Positions 1-8,698 of a stretch of 64,000 bases of DNA are shown piece by piece. Location: NCBI GenBank assembly GCA_029265355.1, contig JAJUJL010000003.1:124001-188000 (forward strand), given 5' to 3'. Origin of the DNA: Chloroflexota bacterium. Its GTDB lineage: Bacteria > Chloroflexota > Anaerolineae > Anaerolineales > UBA4823. Numbering within the stretch: position 1 is the stretch's first letter; each line of letters opens with the position of its first letter. The position numbers and the translations under genes were made by a program. Under the pieces are notes generated by a model. That model searched no databases. It was given only the letters and a program-made list of their open reading frames with translations, and had not been told where the DNA came from.

Positions 1-276
1 CACGCGCAGGGCGGCCGCGCCTGAGCCGCAGGCGGCTTCCACCTTGAAGGCCTCGGCATGCTTCAAGCCGGTCCAATCCGCCACCAGGGATCCGAGGTGC
101 TCTTGCCGGCTGAGCATACCCGAGAGCATATTGCCAACAAAGATCGCATCGGCTGAGTCTCGCCCGGCGTCTTGCAGCGTGTGAAAGACAGCTTCGCCCG
201 CCAGCTCGCGCAGCGAGAGATGCCAATGTTCATCCACGGGCACCTGGCCGATGCCGATGATCGCGATTTTGCGCAT
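1..276 (-). CDS. Thiolase-superfamily protein (N-terminal part, runs off window)
   Basis: Only the first 92 codons are present; the gene continues beyond the left edge. The N-terminus reads MRKIAIIGIGQVPV, typical of the SCP-x/acetyl-CoA acetyltransferase branch, and the nucleophilic cysteine context VEAACGSGAAAL lies near the truncated end. Thiolases of this type condense or cleave acyl-CoA units, and many archaeal and chloroflexal members work with a small OB-fold (DUF35) partner; no such partner is visible here. The ATG at 274-276 is the first in frame. The neighbour at 407-1288 is on the same strand 130 bp upstream of it. Family assignment is good; the exact substrate cannot be told from a fragment. 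Confidence 0.8.
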   Translation of the reverse strand, partial: MRKIAIIGIGQVPVDEHWHLSLRELAGEAVFHTLQDAGRDSADAIFVGNMLSGMLSRQEHLGSLVADWTGLKHAEAFKVEAACGSGAAALRV

Positions 277-406
277 AGAATTTATTCTCCGTAGCGGTGC
301 AGCCTGGCTGCATCCGAAATTTTTGATATTTTATCCACCAGTTACTCTCAATTGCTATCTTTTTGCCCACTTTCTGAGGGCATGAACAGCAGATAATGGA
401 CCGGCT

Positions 407-1288
407 TTAGCACCCAGGCGCACGCAGCAGGAAATTGGTGATTTCGGGCGGGCAGTTGATGCGCAGGTGCAGCTCGGCAGCGCCCAGGCCGCGGTTGGTG
501 TAGTGTTGCATTCCGTTGATTTGATACAGGCCAGCGCGGTACTTGCGGCCGAGGCGAGGGGTGACCGGCGCGCCGATGAGCGGCAGGACAATCTGCCCGC
601 CGTGCGAGTGACCCGATAACTGGAGCATGAAGCGCCCACTGGCGGCGGTCTCATCTGCCAGGTCCGGCTCATGCGCCAACAGAATGGCGGCTGCGCCCAG
701 CGGGAGCTGGCTGAGGAGCAAAGCAAGGTCATCGGCCTCGGCAGCCGCCGAATCCAGTCCGCACACGTACAAGCAGCTTGCGCCGCGCTGGATGGGATGC
801 ACTGCGTTGCGCAAGACGGTGACGCCAGCACGGCGAAGGGCGCGCGTGACGATGCGGGGGCTGGTCCAGTGGTCGTGATTGCCCAGCACAGCCACCACGC
901 CGTGCGGGGCGCGGAGTTGAGATAATTCGCTGGTGAGGGTATCGGCATAGCGAGCCGGGTCAAAGGTGACAAAATCCCCGGTGATGACCACCAGGTCAGG
1001 TTGCTGTTGATTGACGACTTGAACGGCTTCTGCCAGGAGCGGCTGGTTGATCCAGGTGCCGAGGTGAAGGTCGCTGATCTGCACCAGGCGAAGCCCGTCA
1101 AAATCGCACGGAAGGCCAGGCAGTTGCAGCGTGAGGTGGGAGAGATCCAGCCAGCCGTTGAGCAGACCCGGCGTCATCCGGCGGCTGAGACCGAGGAGCG
1201 ACATCACCGGCGGAGCATGCAAGATTTTGCGCACGGCGCGATAAGCCAGGCCCAATACAGGGTGGATGCGGCGATTTGGGTGGTTCAT
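407..1288 (-). CDS. Calcineurin-like metallophosphoesterase
   Basis: A 293-residue protein with the full set of dinuclear-metal phosphoesterase motifs: ISDLHLG (D-x-H), VVITGDFV (GD), LGNHDHW (GNHD), ILLAHEP and SGHSHGGQ (GHxH). The layout matches the YkuE/LpxH-like family, which hydrolyses phosphomonoesters or phosphodiesters, often at membranes. The N-terminus is basic and weakly hydrophobic (VLGLAYRAVRKIL), so peripheral membrane association is possible. Its start overlaps the stop of the upstream RDD gene by 4 bp, which indicates translational coupling. Substrate unknown; family call is firm. Confidence 0.88.
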   Translation of the reverse strand: MNHPNRRIHPVLGLAYRAVRKILHAPPVMSLLGLSRRMTPGLLNGWLDLSHLTLQLPGLPCDFDGLRLVQISDLHLGTWINQPLLAEAVQVVNQQQPDLVVITGDFVTFDPARYADTLTSELSQLRAPHGVVAVLGNHDHWTSPRIVTRALRRAGVTVLRNAVHPIQRGASCLYVCGLDSAAAEADDLALLLSQLPLGAAAILLAHEPDLADETAASGRFMLQLSGHSHGGQIVLPLIGAPVTPRLGRKYRAGLYQINGMQHYTNRGLGAAELHLRINCPPEITNFLLRAPGC

Positions 1289-1914
1289 GGGGCAGGGGGA
1301 GCTTTCTGAGAAGGGATCGTTTCTGGGGGAGCAGCGCCGTCCACCTGCAGGATTTCATCCACCAGGAATTGCTCGTCTGGGCGGGCTTGCCAGGCGTAGA
1401 GCACAACGGTGCCCGCCAGCTTGTCGTGCCACGCCTGGCGCTGGTCGTCGAGCAGGATCCACAGGAAGCCGGCAAACAGGGGCAGCGCGGAAAGATAATA
1501 TCCCAGGTACCGCAGCACCGCTTGCCAGGGTCTCAGCTTTCCACCGCGCACAGGCACCACCCGCACTCCCAGCAGGGCTTTACCCGGGGTTTGTCCAGCG
1601 AAGACCAGGAAAAACGCATGGTAGCCAAGAATGAAGAGCACGGTGACCAGGGCAATGAAGCCGGGGGAAGTGATGATTTCCGCCAAAGCCGTTGCGCCTG
1701 GGATGGCATCTAAAGTGATACCCAAATAGCTGCCGATGCGCAGCGTGGTCACTGTCACGGAAGTGATCCAGGTGGTGGAAACGAACAGTAAACTGACCAG
1801 GATGACATCGACCAGGAAGGCCAGCAGGCGGCTGGCGAAGCCAGCGTAATACCCCTGGAGGGTTTTGGGGGGCGCTGGCGGAGGACGGCGTGGGATGAGC
1901 GGCTCAGACAGCAT
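1285..1914 (-). CDS. RDD family membrane protein
   Basis: A 209-residue membrane protein. The sequence YAGFASRLLAFLVDVILV gives the R-D-D signature of the RDD family, followed by two further hydrophobic segments, and the conserved GQTPGKALLGVRVV stretch confirms it. RDD proteins are small multi-pass proteins, some linked to ion exchange, most of unknown role. The proline-rich N-terminal tail (residues 8-18) is probably cytoplasmic. It overlaps the next gene (metallophosphoesterase) by 4 bp and follows the upstream gene by 2 bp, so 2651-407 reads as a three-gene operon. Confidence 0.87.
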   Translation of the reverse strand: MLSEPLIPRRPPPAPPKTLQGYYAGFASRLLAFLVDVILVSLLFVSTTWITSVTVTTLRIGSYLGITLDAIPGATALAEIITSPGFIALVTVLFILGYHAFFLVFAGQTPGKALLGVRVVPVRGGKLRPWQAVLRYLGYYLSALPLFAGFLWILLDDQRQAWHDKLAGTVVLYAWQARPDEQFLVDEILQVDGAAPPETIPSQKAPPAP

Positions 1915-1916
1915 AG

Positions 1917-2651
1917 CTAAGCGCGCTTGTCCCGCCCAGTGCGCGGGGTGATGGCGCGTTGACGCAGTTCCGAAGGCGGTTCGGGCAAGCGGCTGCGAGG
2001 CGCGCGGCGCAGCAATGAGCGCGCCAGGGATTCGAGGAAGTGGTCTGCGCTGACAGCGCGCTCGCGGGCCTCTTCCAGCACTTCATTGGCTAAACCGGTT
2101 GATTGCGATTGCACCAGGTCTTTCACTTCGGGGTTCTGGGTGAGATATTCGAGAAATGCATCGACGGTATCGTCAAAGGCCAGGCTGGCAACGGCGCGGC
2201 TGCGCTGCTCCTCGCTGCGGCCGCGCTCGATCCAGCGCTGCACTTCCTGCTGGCCGCGCGCTGCGAGGTGATCGATCTGCCGGCGGGAGGGGGCAGCCAA
2301 GGGGCTCTCGAGGATGGGCTGCAGCGCTGCGCCGAGCCATCTGGACAATCTGCGTTTCAGGCGGGAAATCACCCCCAATTGGCGGTGGGCGTGGTCTTGA
2401 AGCTCGAAAACCAACCCAATCAGCGCGTACCGCGCTTGTTCTTCGGCGGCAGCCGAATGCGAATCGGCGCTACCGGCGGACAGGTTGGCTTGCAGCAGCT
2501 CAGAGGCTTGCAATTCCCACTGGCGCAGTCGGCGCAACAGTTCGATCAGCGAGACTTCTGCGCCGCCGATTACCAGGCGGGTGAGCGACTGCAAGCCGGT
2601 GAAGTGCTCGTCTGTCCCTGAAACAGATTCAGGTGCTTGAGCTTCTGGCAT
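1917..2651 (-). CDS. Hypothetical helical protein, probably leaderless transcript
   Basis: A 244-residue protein that I do not recognise. It is Gln/Ala/Glu/Arg-rich, predicted largely helical, with no signal peptide or membrane segment. It contains a central amphipathic region (ISRLKRRLSRWLGAAL) and a basic C-terminus. It is the first gene of an operon with the RDD protein and the phosphoesterase. A TATAAT box at 2659-2664 (minus strand) lies only 7 nt from the ATG and there is no Shine-Dalgarno sequence, so the mRNA probably begins at the start codon. Possibly a membrane-associated partner of the RDD protein, but this is a guess from context. Confidence 0.7.
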   Translation of the reverse strand: MPEAQAPESVSGTDEHFTGLQSLTRLVIGGAEVSLIELLRRLRQWELQASELLQANLSAGSADSHSAAAEEQARYALIGLVFELQDHAHRQLGVISRLKRRLSRWLGAALQPILESPLAAPSRRQIDHLAARGQQEVQRWIERGRSEEQRSRAVASLAFDDTVDAFLEYLTQNPEVKDLVQSQSTGLANEVLEEARERAVSADHFLESLARSLLRRAPRSRLPEPPSELRQRAITPRTGRDKRA

Positions 2652-2658
2652 GGAGGTA

Positions 2659-2664
2659 ATTATA
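2659..2664 (-). promoter_or_regulatory. -10 box of a probable leaderless promoter
   Basis: Perfect TATAAT on the minus strand, 7 nt before the ATG at 2651. The bases between are TACCTCC, which cannot serve as a ribosome-binding site. This spacing puts the transcription start at or next to the A of the ATG. Confidence 0.6.
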
Positions 2665-2677
2665 GCCTAAGTCTGAA

Positions 2678-2706
2678 TAAAAATGCCCTGGCGGAGGCCA
2701 GGGCAT
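2678..2706 (-). terminator. Rho-independent terminator
   Basis: On the minus strand ATGCCCTGG and CCAGGGCAT form a 9-bp stem with a 6-nt loop followed by TTTTATT. It ends the transcript of the secreted protein gene at 2738-3262 and insulates the leaderless gene downstream. Confidence 0.8.
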
Positions 2707-2737
2707 GCAGCAGCGCCGCGTACTGGATGTCTGTGAA

Positions 2738-3262
2738 TCAATAGCACCAAAACATCCAACGGTAGGATTTCGATTTGGCAGAAATGCTGCCGCTCTTGGT
2801 GCCGCCGCACCAGCTACCAGTGTAGCGATAATCGCCGCGCAACACAGTTAGTCGATCGGTGGTGTTCGGGGCGACGGTGATGGTGTAATTTTCGGGTCCG
2901 AATAGCTGTAAGAAGAGAGAGGTGTAACCTCGATTGATTATCTGGATCCTGGCAGTTTTACAGGCGGCAATCTTGAGCTTGACTTTGCCAGATTTTGCCT
3001 TGAGCACACCGGTAAATTCTTGACCGCAGGCGGTGTACTTGTAGCGGTAAGAGCCGGGCAACAATTCAACCGTTGTACGCCCTGGATTGGCGTAGATGGT
3101 CAGCTCGCGTGAGCCGGTCAAAACGATGTCGACGCGCTTGCTGGTCTTATTTTCGACGGTGAGCTGGCTGAGCGATGAGGCTGCCAGGGCTGGAGCCACA
3201 TTCGCCAATACGAGCAATGCAAGCGCCAATACACTGAGCAGGCGAAGGTACCATTTGGTCAT
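2738..3262 (-). CDS. Secreted protein with two tandem Cys-bearing repeats
   Basis: A 174-residue exported protein. The signal peptide (MTKWYLRLLSVLALALLVLA... ending ALAA) is followed by two tandem repeats of about 68 residues. Each repeat has a GSYRY/GDYRY motif, a Cys shortly after it (YTACG, GSWCG), a KS dipeptide and a terminal Cys (AAC, FWC), so each repeat could close one disulfide. The ATG at 3262 was chosen over an upstream in-frame one because AGGAGG lies 6 nt before it and the signal peptide begins there. Family not recognised; a beta-sandwich cell-surface role is plausible. A terminator follows directly. Confidence 0.8.
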   Translation of the reverse strand: MTKWYLRLLSVLALALLVLANVAPALAASSLSQLTVENKTSKRVDIVLTGSRELTIYANPGRTTVELLPGSYRYKYTACGQEFTGVLKAKSGKVKLKIAACKTARIQIINRGYTSLFLQLFGPENYTITVAPNTTDRLTVLRGDYRYTGSWCGGTKSGSISAKSKSYRWMFWCY

Positions 3263-3437
3263 GTCAGGCCTCCTGTGTGGGCAGATCATGCGCACATGCT
3301 GCATGATTATTATCGGTGGGAGGCCGATTTACTTGAGGCGCCCGCTGATTGCACGCCGGCTGGTCACGACGCCGGCGTCTGGGATAGGACGCTCGATGGT
3401 GGTGGGGTGAAGAATGTCCCCAAGCCGCGCGGCGAGC

Positions 3438-4433
3438 TCAGGACAATTTCATTTTCATCCAGCCGCTGGTGTTGTGAAAGTCTGCCACGGCGCTGCCCGG
3501 TGGGACGATGGCATCCAGGGCGGCCGCAGCTTCGGCATCCAGGGACATTTCCAGCACGGGCAAGGCATCCTGCAGGTGCGCCATAGTGCGCGGGCCAATG
3601 ATCGGCGCAGTGACGGCGGGTTGGTCCTTGACCCACAGCAAGGCGAGCTGGGAGGGAGATAAACCGCGCTCTTGGGCGAGACGGGCGGCTTGCTGGCCTT
3701 TTTCGATGCCAGATTGGGAGACGCGCTCCGCTGCCCAGCTTCCAATGCGGGCGACGCGCGAGCCTTCCGGCGCCTGGTCGGCCCTGGCGTAGCGCCCAAC
3801 GAGCATCCCCATCGCCAGCGGAGACCAGGGCAGCAGGGCGATGTCATAGCGCAAGGCCAGGGGCACCAACTCGTTTTCGATGCGCCGGTCGAGCAGGTTG
3901 TAGGGCGGCTGCTCGGTGACGAAGCGCGCCAGGTTATAGCGCTCGCTGATCGCCAGGGCCTCCATGACCATCCAGGCTGGGAAGGTGGAGCTGCCGATGT
4001 AGCGTACCTTGCCCTGGCGCACCAGGTCGTCCAGGGCGCGCAGGGTCTCATCCTGGGGAATATCCAGCATCGGCCGGTGAATCTGGTAAAGGTCGATCCA
4101 ATCGGTGTTCAGCCGACGCAGCGAGTCTTCGACAGCTTTCAGGATGTGCCGGCGGGAGTTGCCGCGATCGTTGATATCGCCGGATTGTGGGAAATGCACC
4201 TTGGTGGCAAGCACCACGCGCTCACGACGACCTGCCAGGGCTTTGCCGACAACGCGTTCGGATTCGCCAGCGTTGTACATGTTGGCGGTATCCAGGAAGT
4301 TTATGCCGGCATCCAGCGCGGCGTGGATCATGCGGATGGATTCATCTTCGGGAGTTGGTCCGCCAAAGTTCATGGCGCCCAGGCAGAGCGGTGAAACGCG
4401 CACGCCGGTGCGGCCAAGTTTACGGTAGTTCAT
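3438..4433 (-). CDS. Aldo/keto reductase
   Basis: A 331-residue NADPH-dependent aldo-keto reductase. The tetrad is visible: Asp/Tyr in [12 protein letters not shown], Lys in VLATKVHF and His in LYQIHRPM. The C-terminal GPRTMAHL region is typical of the NADP 2'-phosphate site. The start at [12 protein letters not shown] has AAGGAGGT just upstream; the in-frame extension to 4526 lacks this. It lies 40 bp downstream of a second aldo-keto reductase on the same strand and in the same array as methylglyoxal synthase, so reduction of methylglyoxal or other small aldehydes is a reasonable but unproven role. Confidence 0.9.
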   Translation of the reverse strand: MNYRKLGRTGVRVSPLCLGAMNFGGPTPEDESIRMIHAALDAGINFLDTANMYNAGESERVVGKALAGRRERVVLATKVHFPQSGDINDRGNSRRHILKAVEDSLRRLNTDWIDLYQIHRPMLDIPQDETLRALDDLVRQGKVRYIGSSTFPAWMVMEALAISERYNLARFVTEQPPYNLLDRRIENELVPLALRYDIALLPWSPLAMGMLVGRYARADQAPEGSRVARIGSWAAERVSQSGIEKGQQAARLAQERGLSPSQLALLWVKDQPAVTAPIIGPRTMAHLQDALPVLEMSLDAEAAAALDAIVPPGSAVADFHNTSGWMKMKLS

Positions 4434-4473
4434 GATTACCTCCTTCGTCGGGGGGACATCCGAAACGTGGGGG

Positions 4474-5445
4474 TTACCAGGCGTAGGCTTCGGGAGCGGC
4501 GCCGCCTGGGCCGGGCCAGATTTCATCCAGCTTTTTCAGCGCAGCTTCATCCAGCTTGATCTCCAGGGCGCGCAGGCTGCCGGTGAGCTGCTCCAGTGTG
4601 CGCGGTCCGATGATCGGGGCGGTGACAGCCGGGTTGTGCAGCAGCCAGGCCAGGGCAATATCGGCTGGGTGATCACCGAATTCCGCGCAGAAGGCTTCGT
4701 AAGCTTCCAGCCTGGCGCGGTTCTTCTCGATGGCTTCCTGGTTGCGGTCGGAGGCGCGCCGCCCCTGGTTCTGCTTCTGCAGCGCGCCCCCAAGCAACCC
4801 GCCGGCGAGCGGGCTCCAGGGGATGAGGCCCAAACCGTATGCCTGGCAGGCGGGAATGACCTCCAGCTCGATCATGCGCGCGTTGAGGTTGTAAAGGGAC
4901 TGCTCCGAGACTAATCCCAGGAAATTGCGCTTTTCAGCGGCGTGCTGGGCCTGGGCGATGTGCAGTCCGGCAAAGTTGCTGCTGCCAATGTACAAGACCT
5001 TGCCCTGTTGCACCAGCAGTTCCATTGCCTGCCAGATCTCTTCCCAGGGGGTCTCGCGATCCACGTGGTGCATCTGGTACAGGTCGATATAATCGGTCTG
5101 CAAGCGACGCAAGCTGTCTTCGCAGGCGCGACGGATATGCAAAGCGGATAAGCGGCGGTCGTTGGGGCCTTCGCCCATGCGCCCAAAGACTTTGGTGGCA
5201 ATGATGACTTTATCCCGCCGATTGCCGCCCTGCGCCCACCAACGCCCGATGATGCTTTCCGTGACGCCCTCGCCGAGCTTCCAGCCGTAAACATTGGCGG
5301 TGTCGAAGAAGTTGATGCCCAGTTCCAGGGCTTTGTCCATGATGGCATAGCTGTCCGGCTCGCTGGTGAAAGGACCGAAATTCATTGTGCCCAGGCACAA
5401 GCGGCTGACTTTGAGGCCCGTGCGACCCAGATTGGTGTATTCCAT
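4474..5445 (-). CDS. Aldo/keto reductase
   Basis: A 323-residue aldo-keto reductase, a clear paralogue of the gene at 3438-4433. Catalytic motifs are FFDTANVYG (Asp, Tyr), IIATKVFG (Lys) and LYQMHHVD (His), with [10 protein letters not shown] near the C-terminus for cofactor binding. It resembles the YajO/PdxI and Kv-beta-like branch. The start at [12 protein letters not shown] is supported by AAGGAG 8 nt upstream. It sits between the VWA protein and the second reductase with short gaps, consistent with one transcription unit. Confidence 0.9.
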   Translation of the reverse strand: MEYTNLGRTGLKVSRLCLGTMNFGPFTSEPDSYAIMDKALELGINFFDTANVYGWKLGEGVTESIIGRWWAQGGNRRDKVIIATKVFGRMGEGPNDRRLSALHIRRACEDSLRRLQTDYIDLYQMHHVDRETPWEEIWQAMELLVQQGKVLYIGSSNFAGLHIAQAQHAAEKRNFLGLVSEQSLYNLNARMIELEVIPACQAYGLGLIPWSPLAGGLLGGALQKQNQGRRASDRNQEAIEKNRARLEAYEAFCAEFGDHPADIALAWLLHNPAVTAPIIGPRTLEQLTGSLRALEIKLDEAALKKLDEIWPGPGGAAPEAYAW

Positions 5446-5470
5446 GGGTTTTCTCCTTACGTAAAGACTT

Positions 5471-6883
5471 TTATCTATCCTGATTTTTGGGTGGACGCGC
5501 CGAGCGCACAAAGGCATGCGCGGCAGCGACGGATTGCTTGGCCGCTGGTGAAGCGGGCGAGGCGATTGCCTGGTAGGCGCTGTCCAACTCGCTAGCTTCT
5601 TTCAGGGCGCGATCATCTCCCAAGAGCTGGGCATAGGCTTGCAGGTGATCGCGCTGAGTTTGATGAGCCTGGGCGGCCTGGGCAGGCGCCTGGGACATGG
5701 CGCGCGCCGTGGTGAGCACTGCAGCCGCCTTCAATTGCGCCAGGACACGCTCCACCACGGGGGTCGCCACGCCGTCTCGCAGGCGGAATTGCTGCGCAGA
5801 AACGATGCGCAGCGTGACCGGGTTGAGGGCGGTGGTCAAACGGCTGCCTCCGGGAGATTGATAGGTCGCCGCACCGCGAATGGGCAGGCGCTGTCCTTCT
5901 TTTTGCGAGGTGAGCAGCAGGCGGATGGGGATTTCCATTTCCAGGTCGGCTGGCATATCGCCAACCAGTATGTCGGCGTGCGCGCCATCCTGGGTCGCTG
6001 GATAGGCGGTTGAGAGCGTCTGCACGACTGCACCCAGCGGCAACTCGAGGTGGATGTGCAGCTCGCGAGCTGCCAGCCCTGCCATCTCACCCAGCTCGCC
6101 GCTCAGGAAGCTGACGATGTGAGCGGGCTGTTGCACGTGGTAATAGCGTCCGCCGCCCTGCGAGGCGACCTCAGAAAGCAAGGCTTCGTTGTAATCGCTG
6201 CCCACGCCCAGGCAGGAGACGGTGAGCCCTTGAGCGCGCGCCTGGGCAGCTCGCGCCCCGATCTTCTCCAGGTCGGTTTCGCCAACGTTGGCCTGTCCGT
6301 CGGAGAGCAGCAGCACGAGGTTGCTGGCTTGCGCAGCGCGCAGCCCTTTCTCGATGCCAGCCTGTAAACCGCCATCCAGGGCGGTCATACCGGTGGGTGT
6401 GATTTCGCCGAGCAGCGATTCGACGCGCTTCCGCAGGTTGGCGTCGAGAGCGCCGGGTTCGAGCACGGTGCGCACATCGGAGCTGAAAACGACCAGCGAG
6501 AAGAAGTCGCCGCTGTGCAGGCTGTGCACCGCCTGGCGCACAGCCTCTTTGGCGTGGATGATCTTTTCGCCGCTCATCGAGCCGGAAATGTCCAGCACGG
6601 CGGTGAACGCCATCGGGGGACGCCCGGTGTCGGTGTTGGCTGCGAATGGCTCGGGAACCTGAGCAGGCGAGCGCAGGGTGACCAGCAGGTGGCGTTCGAT
6701 ATTTTTTCCTGCCGGGGCGTTCACCTGGTCAAGCTCGAGCTGAGCCTGGATATAGCTGCCCTGGGCGTCAGGCGGCGGGGGTTGCTCGAAAGCCAGCTCG
6801 CCCCCGCACAGAGCGCAGGTCTTTGCGCCGGAAGGCTCGTCTTGCAGGGTACCGCAGTACAGGCAGCGCATGAGTTGGGGCAT
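5471..6883 (-). CDS. Zinc-ribbon/von Willebrand factor A domain protein
   Basis: A 470-residue protein. An N-terminal zinc ribbon (CLYCG at about residues 7-11, CALCGG at 23-28) precedes a VWA domain with a complete MIDAS: DISGSMSGEK, the Thr in TPTGMTALDGG and the Asp in LLLSDGQANVGE. A beta-rich region and a helical C-terminus follow. VWA proteins of this type bind protein partners through a coordinated divalent metal. No signal peptide, so probably cytoplasmic. The start at MPQLMRCLYCG follows AAGGAGAATTGAA. It is downstream of mgsA by 95 bp; the functional link to the metabolic genes around it is unclear. Confidence 0.85.
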   Translation of the reverse strand: MPQLMRCLYCGTLQDEPSGAKTCALCGGELAFEQPPPPDAQGSYIQAQLELDQVNAPAGKNIERHLLVTLRSPAQVPEPFAANTDTGRPPMAFTAVLDISGSMSGEKIIHAKEAVRQAVHSLHSGDFFSLVVFSSDVRTVLEPGALDANLRKRVESLLGEITPTGMTALDGGLQAGIEKGLRAAQASNLVLLLSDGQANVGETDLEKIGARAAQARAQGLTVSCLGVGSDYNEALLSEVASQGGGRYYHVQQPAHIVSFLSGELGEMAGLAARELHIHLELPLGAVVQTLSTAYPATQDGAHADILVGDMPADLEMEIPIRLLLTSQKEGQRLPIRGAATYQSPGGSRLTTALNPVTLRIVSAQQFRLRDGVATPVVERVLAQLKAAAVLTTARAMSQAPAQAAQAHQTQRDHLQAYAQLLGDDRALKEASELDSAYQAIASPASPAAKQSVAAAHAFVRSARPPKNQDR

Positions 6884-6978
6884 TTCAATTCTCCTTGTGG
6901 GACACGCTGTCAGCTTGTCCGGATGTGCGCAAGCTAACAGCGTGCGCTGCACTGTGCAAGCTGGCCGCTTGGGTGAGA

Positions 6979-7443
6979 TCAGTCATCATCATCGGCAATC
7001 TGGCGCAGGCGGGAAAGATAATCGGGAACGATGCGCTGGTAGGTGCGATCCATAAAGGGCGAGGAAATCAAGAAATCTGCGGTGGCGCGGTTGGAGGCGG
7101 TGGGAATGTTGTACAGCACAGCCAGGCGCAGCAGGGCTTTGACATCTGGATCGTGTGGCTGCGGTTCGAGGGGATCCCAGAAGAAAATGAGAAAGTCGAT
7201 CTCGCCTTCTGCGATGCGCGCCCCGATCTGTTGGTCGCCGCCCAACGGACCGCTCATGAAGAGCTTTACGGGCAGGCCGGTCTCTTTGCTAATCATGGCG
7301 CCGGTGGTGCCGGTGCCGAACAGGAAATGGCGGCTGAGGGTGCCCTGGTTGTAGCGCACCCATTCCAGCAGGTCCGCTTTGCGGGCGTCGTGCGCGACCA
7401 GGGCGATGCGTTTTTGGCGAGGCAGCGGCACTTCTTTGGTCAT
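6979..7443 (-). CDS. mgsA: Methylglyoxal synthase
   Basis: A 154-residue methylglyoxal synthase, which converts dihydroxyacetone phosphate to methylglyoxal and phosphate and so bypasses lower glycolysis when phosphate is short. Seen: VAHDARK (His/Asp/Lys), the phosphate loop FGTGTTG, the catalytic Asp in [10 protein letters not shown], and the FFWDP...[11 protein letters not shown] signature. The Asp-rich tail (ADDDD) is an extension. AGGAG lies 8 nt before the ATG. It is 9 bp downstream of the M24 peptidase gene. Two aldo-keto reductases further along the same strand could remove its toxic product. Confidence 0.95.
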   Translation of the reverse strand: MTKEVPLPRQKRIALVAHDARKADLLEWVRYNQGTLSRHFLFGTGTTGAMISKETGLPVKLFMSGPLGGDQQIGARIAEGEIDFLIFFWDPLEPQPHDPDVKALLRLAVLYNIPTASNRATADFLISSPFMDRTYQRIVPDYLSRLRQIADDDD

Positions 7444-7452
7444 GCCAGGCTC

Positions 7453-8640
7453 CTAATGAATAAGAATGAGCTCCGTTTGCGGTTGGCTCAGGAAAACAGC
7501 GCCATCCTGGGTGACGAGCACATCTTCTTCGATGCCGATGACGCCGTAACCGGGCACTTCCAGGCTGGGTTCGATGGTGTAAACCTGTCCAGGCTCGACC
7601 AAGTAGTTGGGGGTATCACCGTACTTCTCCCAAAGCGGGCCGAGCAGCCCAGCGCCATCGTGAGCCAGGCGGCCCAATTGATGCCCCAGGGCGTGCATGA
7701 ATTCGGGGTAACCAGCCGCGGTGACGATGTTGCGGGCGATGGCGTCGATGTCTTTGCCGGGCACGCCGGGACGCAATGCGGCGACAGCCGACTGGATAGC
7801 TTTGACGGCGGTCTCGAAGCCGTGTTGCACCGGCGCTGGCGCAGAGGTCTCGCCCGGGCGCAGTGTGTAGGCCAGGCGTTGGATATCGGAGGCGTAGTCA
7901 TCCTGTATGACGCCAAAGTCGATGTGCAGGATCTGGCCTGGCTTGAGAACAATCTCCGAGGGGCCGACATGACCGACGGGTGAATCGGCGCCAGCGTTGA
8001 CGATGGGGCAATGCGGGCGATCCCAGGCGGGCAACAGGCGGCGTTGGTCGAGCTGCAGGTGCATGAATTGGCCGATCTGCTGCTCGCTCATGCCCGGTTT
8101 GGCATAGTCGAAGACCTGGGCGTAGATTTCTTCGGTGGTGCGAATGGCAGCCTTGATGCGCTCGATCTCGGAGGGAGTTTTGCGGCCGCGCAGCGCAGCG
8201 ACGATGCCTTCGGCGGAGACCAAGCGATTGGCGTGGGGCGTGCCCTGCAGGTAGCCCAACAATACCTGGTACAGCCCGTGGGGAAGGCCATCGGCCAGTG
8301 TATCGTTCCTGGAATAGTTGATGGCGATCTGGCGAGGCGCCAGCCGGTCGAGTATCTCCAGGAGGGGTTGGCGGATGCCGGTGTGGTAGGGGATGATCTC
8401 GTCGTAGGCTTGCAGGCGGCGCACCGTTTCGGCTTCGAAGGCGCCGACGATGGCGATGCGGCTGCCAGAGCGGGTGAAGATCAGGGCGGACTGCCAGGTC
8501 AGGTCATGTCCGTAGATGAGCGGCAGCACCGGGTCGCCGCCAGCGCTGGTCTCGCGCACAAAAGTGAGCCAAAGATCGATGTCTTTTTCTTGCAAGATTT
8601 GAATTGCCTGGGCGGTTTTTTCTTGCACAATGGTGGGCAT
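7453..8640 (-). CDS. M24 family Xaa-Pro peptidase-like metallopeptidase
   Basis: A 395-residue member of the M24 (pita-bread) peptidases, with an N-terminal creatinase-type domain (residues about 1-150) and a catalytic C-terminal domain. All five metal ligands are visible: Asp in LHIDFG, Asp in YASDIQR, His in HALGHQLGR, and two Glu in YTIEPSLEV and IGIEEDVLV. Such enzymes cut N-terminal X-Pro bonds or related amides and act in the cytoplasm. The ATG has CAGGAGAC upstream. It lies between an M14 carboxypeptidase and mgsA, which suggests a peptide-salvage portion of the array. Confidence 0.9.
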   Translation of the reverse strand: MPTIVQEKTAQAIQILQEKDIDLWLTFVRETSAGGDPVLPLIYGHDLTWQSALIFTRSGSRIAIVGAFEAETVRRLQAYDEIIPYHTGIRQPLLEILDRLAPRQIAINYSRNDTLADGLPHGLYQVLLGYLQGTPHANRLVSAEGIVAALRGRKTPSEIERIKAAIRTTEEIYAQVFDYAKPGMSEQQIGQFMHLQLDQRRLLPAWDRPHCPIVNAGADSPVGHVGPSEIVLKPGQILHIDFGVIQDDYASDIQRLAYTLRPGETSAPAPVQHGFETAVKAIQSAVAALRPGVPGKDIDAIARNIVTAAGYPEFMHALGHQLGRLAHDGAGLLGPLWEKYGDTPNYLVEPGQVYTIEPSLEVPGYGVIGIEEDVLVTQDGAVFLSQPQTELILIH

Positions 8641-8698
8641 GGCAGTCTCCTGGGGATGAAGCGCAAGGTATTTGCGAGTTTGGAAAACAGTCGCTGAG

